The translations under genes were made by a program, and so were the position numbers. The notes beneath the pieces are model-generated. The model was given only the letters and a program-made list of their open reading frames with translations, was not told the origin of the DNA and searched no databases. Of a stretch of 64,000 nt of DNA, positions 62,094-64,000 are shown one piece after another. Each line of letters opens with the position of its first letter. The first letter of the stretch is position 1. Origin of the DNA: Gemmatimonas sp. UBA7669 (GTDB lineage: Bacteria; Gemmatimonadota; Gemmatimonadetes; Gemmatimonadales; Gemmatimonadaceae). Location: assembly GCF_002483225.1 (NCBI RefSeq), contig NZ_DLHL01000033.1, forward strand, positions 9,180 to 73,179, in the 5' to 3' direction.

Positions 62094-63993
62094 TCAGGAA
62101 ACCGTCGCGCTCATTCGACAGGCGCCGGCGCTCGATGGTATCGACTTGGATGCCCTCCCCCAACTGCTTACGGACGCATTCGCCACGGTGGTCGCGGCGC
62201 GCATTCGGCTTCGAACAGGCGCGCCAGATACTGCCGGGGCGGAGATCGACGCGACCGTTTCTTTGCTAACGCGCCTTGCTGCGACGCATGAGGTCCTGGT
62301 GGCTCAATTGCCGGATCGAGACAACCGAGCTGCGGCGGCATTTGTTGCGGGGACCGCCCACCAGACGCGTCGCCTAGCACGCAGCGGTGTGCGCGAGGCG
62401 AGCCGCATCACGGCCACCACGGTGAGCGCCGAGGTCAGCTCTTCCCTTTTGTTTTTGATTGCAGAGGCCTACCCGGACGCGGCGGAGGCGTCAAAGAATA
62501 TCACTTCAAACTCGCCGGATTCCACGCTTGTCGAACGAGGATTGCTGTCCGCCATCAAGGCGCTGGCCGGTGGAAGATTGCGCGAGATCGTCGCCGAGCC
62601 CGTTCCCGAAAGGACGGCCTCGACGTCAACCGAGCGGGCGCTGGAAGCGTTGCAGTATCTGTTGCTCCAGGGTGTACGGGCGCTTGCAGATCAACTGCAA
62701 CGCCCGGAGGACACCGCGACCGGGAGCACAGCACGGGGGATCTTCCAACAGGTGAAGGACCTGTGCATCGAAGAGTTGAACGATGCGCTCGGGGACGGGC
62801 TGTCAGGCTATAGTGTTTTTTCCGGACCGTTGCATGTGGCAAATCTGTTGATTGCGGCTGATCGCGACCTGAGTGGTTCCGCGCTTTCGCACCTGCCGGC
62901 ACCAAGCGGCATCGATGCCGCAGCGTGGAACCAGATTACCCAGCGAATGGCGCTGTCTCGTCCATTTCTCTGGCGTAACCACAAAGAGGCGATTCAAGAA
63001 GGCTTCCTGGAGCGGGGTCGCTCCGCGGTGATCAGCTTTCCGACAGGCGGAGGAAAGTCCACGCTCGCAGAACTCAAGATCGCGGCGGCCCTTATATCAG
63101 GTGAGCAGGTCGTATTCCTTGCGCCGACACATGCGCTCGTTTCGCAGACGGTGAAGGCGTTGCAGAAGACATTCAAGAGTGCCACGGTATTCGGCGACAC
63201 CGATGATGACGTGACACTCTCTTCCATCAATGCGCAGCGCGACGTCGTCGTCACAACACCAGAGCGCTGCCTCGCCCTTCTCGCGATGCAGCCGGAGGCA
63301 TTCGCGAATCTCGGACTCATTGTGTTCGACGAGTGCCATCTGCTTCACGCCCGTCCAGGCGATCGAAGTCGGCGTGGCCTTGACTCGATGCTGTGCCTCC
63401 TCAACCTGACGCTCACCGCGCCCACCGCTGATCTGTTGCTCATGTCGGCGATGATGGAAAATGCCAGCGAATTGGCCGGATGGATCGGGGAAATCACTGG
63501 TCGAGAATGCTTGATTCTTGATCTCGCGTGGAAGCCGACGCGACAAGCGCGAGGCTGCGTAGTTTACGAGGCTGCTCGGCTAGACGCGCTTCGCGATGAG
63601 CTCGGGAAGGCAAGACTAGCGAATCCGAAGCAGAAGTCTGTTCCGGCGAAGATTATGCGCGAGTTGACCGCGAAGCCGCTCGGATTCTTCGGCCTCCGTC
63701 AGACGTGGAGTACGCGGGCGTCCGAGGACTACGCCTTGCGAACTCTCCTCGAGACAGAGGAGCCGTTGGGCACCAGTTCCGGTCCCTCGAGTTGGTACTT
63801 GACGCCGAATGGAAATCACGTCAGCACAGCGATCGCCGCGGGTTCCGTCGCCGCGGGAATGAAGACCCTAGTGTTCGTTCAAAGCACAACCGCGTGCGGC
63901 AGTTGCGTTCGAAGTTTCTCGCAGCATTTGAAGCCGAGAGAAGTCAGACTGAACGAGGAGGAGGCGGCTTGGCGAGCCTTAGCAGGGTGCTGA
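62086..63993 (+). CDS. SF2 DECH-box helicase (HamB/AbpB-like), apparently truncated
   Basis: The 635-residue open frame starts with a GTG at 62086 after GGGAG at suitable spacing. The first 310 residues are helical and match no domain I know. A helicase core follows: Walker A FPTGGGKSTLAEL (about residues 318-330), Walker B FDECHLL (about 415), motif III region MSAMMENA, and LVFVQS (motif IV). The frame ends in TGA at 63991-63993 with CVRSFSQHLKPREVRLNEEEAAWRALAGC in pieces near the end, before any motif V or VI. SF2 helicases of Hachiman/AbpAB systems are longer, so I think it is broken. GGGTGCTGAAAAA at the very end may be an insertion-sequence terminus. Confidence 0.7.
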   Translation: MFDQETVALIRQAPALDGIDLDALPQLLTDAFATVVAARIRLRTGAPDTAGAEIDATVSLLTRLAATHEVLVAQLPDRDNRAAAAFVAGTAHQTRRLARSGVREASRITATTVSAEVSSSLLFLIAEAYPDAAEASKNITSNSPDSTLVERGLLSAIKALAGGRLREIVAEPVPERTASTSTERALEALQYLLLQGVRALADQLQRPEDTATGSTARGIFQQVKDLCIEELNDALGDGLSGYSVFSGPLHVANLLIAADRDLSGSALSHLPAPSGIDAAAWNQITQRMALSRPFLWRNHKEAIQEGFLERGRSAVISFPTGGGKSTLAELKIAAALISGEQVVFLAPTHALVSQTVKALQKTFKSATVFGDTDDDVTLSSINAQRDVVVTTPERCLALLAMQPEAFANLGLIVFDECHLLHARPGDRSRRGLDSMLCLLNLTLTAPTADLLLMSAMMENASELAGWIGEITGRECLILDLAWKPTRQARGCVVYEAARLDALRDELGKARLANPKQKSVPAKIMRELTAKPLGFFGLRQTWSTRASEDYALRTLLETEEPLGTSSGPSSWYLTPNGNHVSTAIAAGSVAAGMKTLVFVQSTTACGSCVRSFSQHLKPREVRLNEEEAAWRALAGC

Positions 63994-64000
63994 AAAACCG
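63985..64000. mobile_element. Possible insertion-sequence end interrupting the helicase gene
   Basis: The last bases, GGGTGCTGAAAAACCG, resemble terminal inverted repeats of some transposons as far as I recall, and the helicase frame stops within this word. No transposase is visible because the window ends. This is weak evidence, recorded because the helicase gene appears to stop in mid-domain. Confidence 0.3.

Overview
The window is high-GC, gene-dense bacterial chromosome. The gene content points to Gemmatimonadota, probably Gemmatimonas or a close relative. The evidence is a GroEL that reads like Gemmatimonas GroEL (from memory, no search was run), a GroES/GroEL operon under a perfect CIRCE, a bacillithiol gene (bshA) in what looks like a Gram-negative core genome, a full Bat aerotolerance-type operon, and many overlapping start/stop codons. 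No transposase, phage gene or CRISPR array is visible, although the last bases may be the edge of an insertion sequence.

Layout. 1-10.3 kb (minus): secF (cut by the window edge), secD, then the classic rimP-nusA-ylxQ-infB-rbfA-truB-ribF translation/transcription operon. Its promoter is followed, inside the leader, by a strong intrinsic terminator that looks like an attenuator. 10.3-12.3 kb (minus): pgeF and murA; this MurA has Asp in place of the catalytic Cys. 12.4-14 kb (plus): a membrane-anchored coiled-coil protein and a secreted zinc phospholipase C-like protein. 14-22.8 kb (minus): a sensor kinase, uvrD/pcrA and gatC-gatA-gatB in one overlapping run, preceded by serS and a lipoprotein. 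22.9-26.9 kb (plus): roadblock protein, CheY-like receiver, mannose-1-phosphate guanylyltransferase, a beta-helix nucleotidyltransferase-like protein and a metallo-beta-lactamase-fold protein.

27-29.3 kb (minus): groES-groEL with CIRCE, promoter and terminator. 29.4-43.2 kb (minus): one long tightly packed series, moxR, DUF58, a BatD-like membrane protein, batA, batB+TPR fusion, batD+TPR+SH3 fusion, mutL, miaA, bshA, uppP, birA. 43.4-46.5 kb (minus): site-2 protease, scpA, scpB, and a 23S rRNA pseudouridine synthase. 46.6-47 kb (plus): rpsT with promoter and terminator. 47.1-57.5 kb (minus): a zinc-ribbon protein, a class II aldolase, pyrR-pyrB-pyrC, a pair of related ATP-grasp ligases, a small secreted protein and an M28 peptidase. 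57.5-58.4 kb (plus): a thioredoxin-TPR protein.

58.3-64 kb is accessory in character. A translationally coupled DprA-like/phosphoribosyltransferase pair resembling the ShosTA anti-phage toxin-antitoxin system lies next to two tRNA-Ser genes. Beyond the tRNAs, in visibly less GC-rich DNA, is a gene pair encoding a PD-(D/E)xK nuclease-like protein and an SF2 DECH-box helicase, arranged like Hachiman/AbpAB. The helicase reading frame stops abruptly 7 bases before the window ends, before its C-terminal helicase motifs. This tRNA-flanked defence island is the most interesting part of the window.
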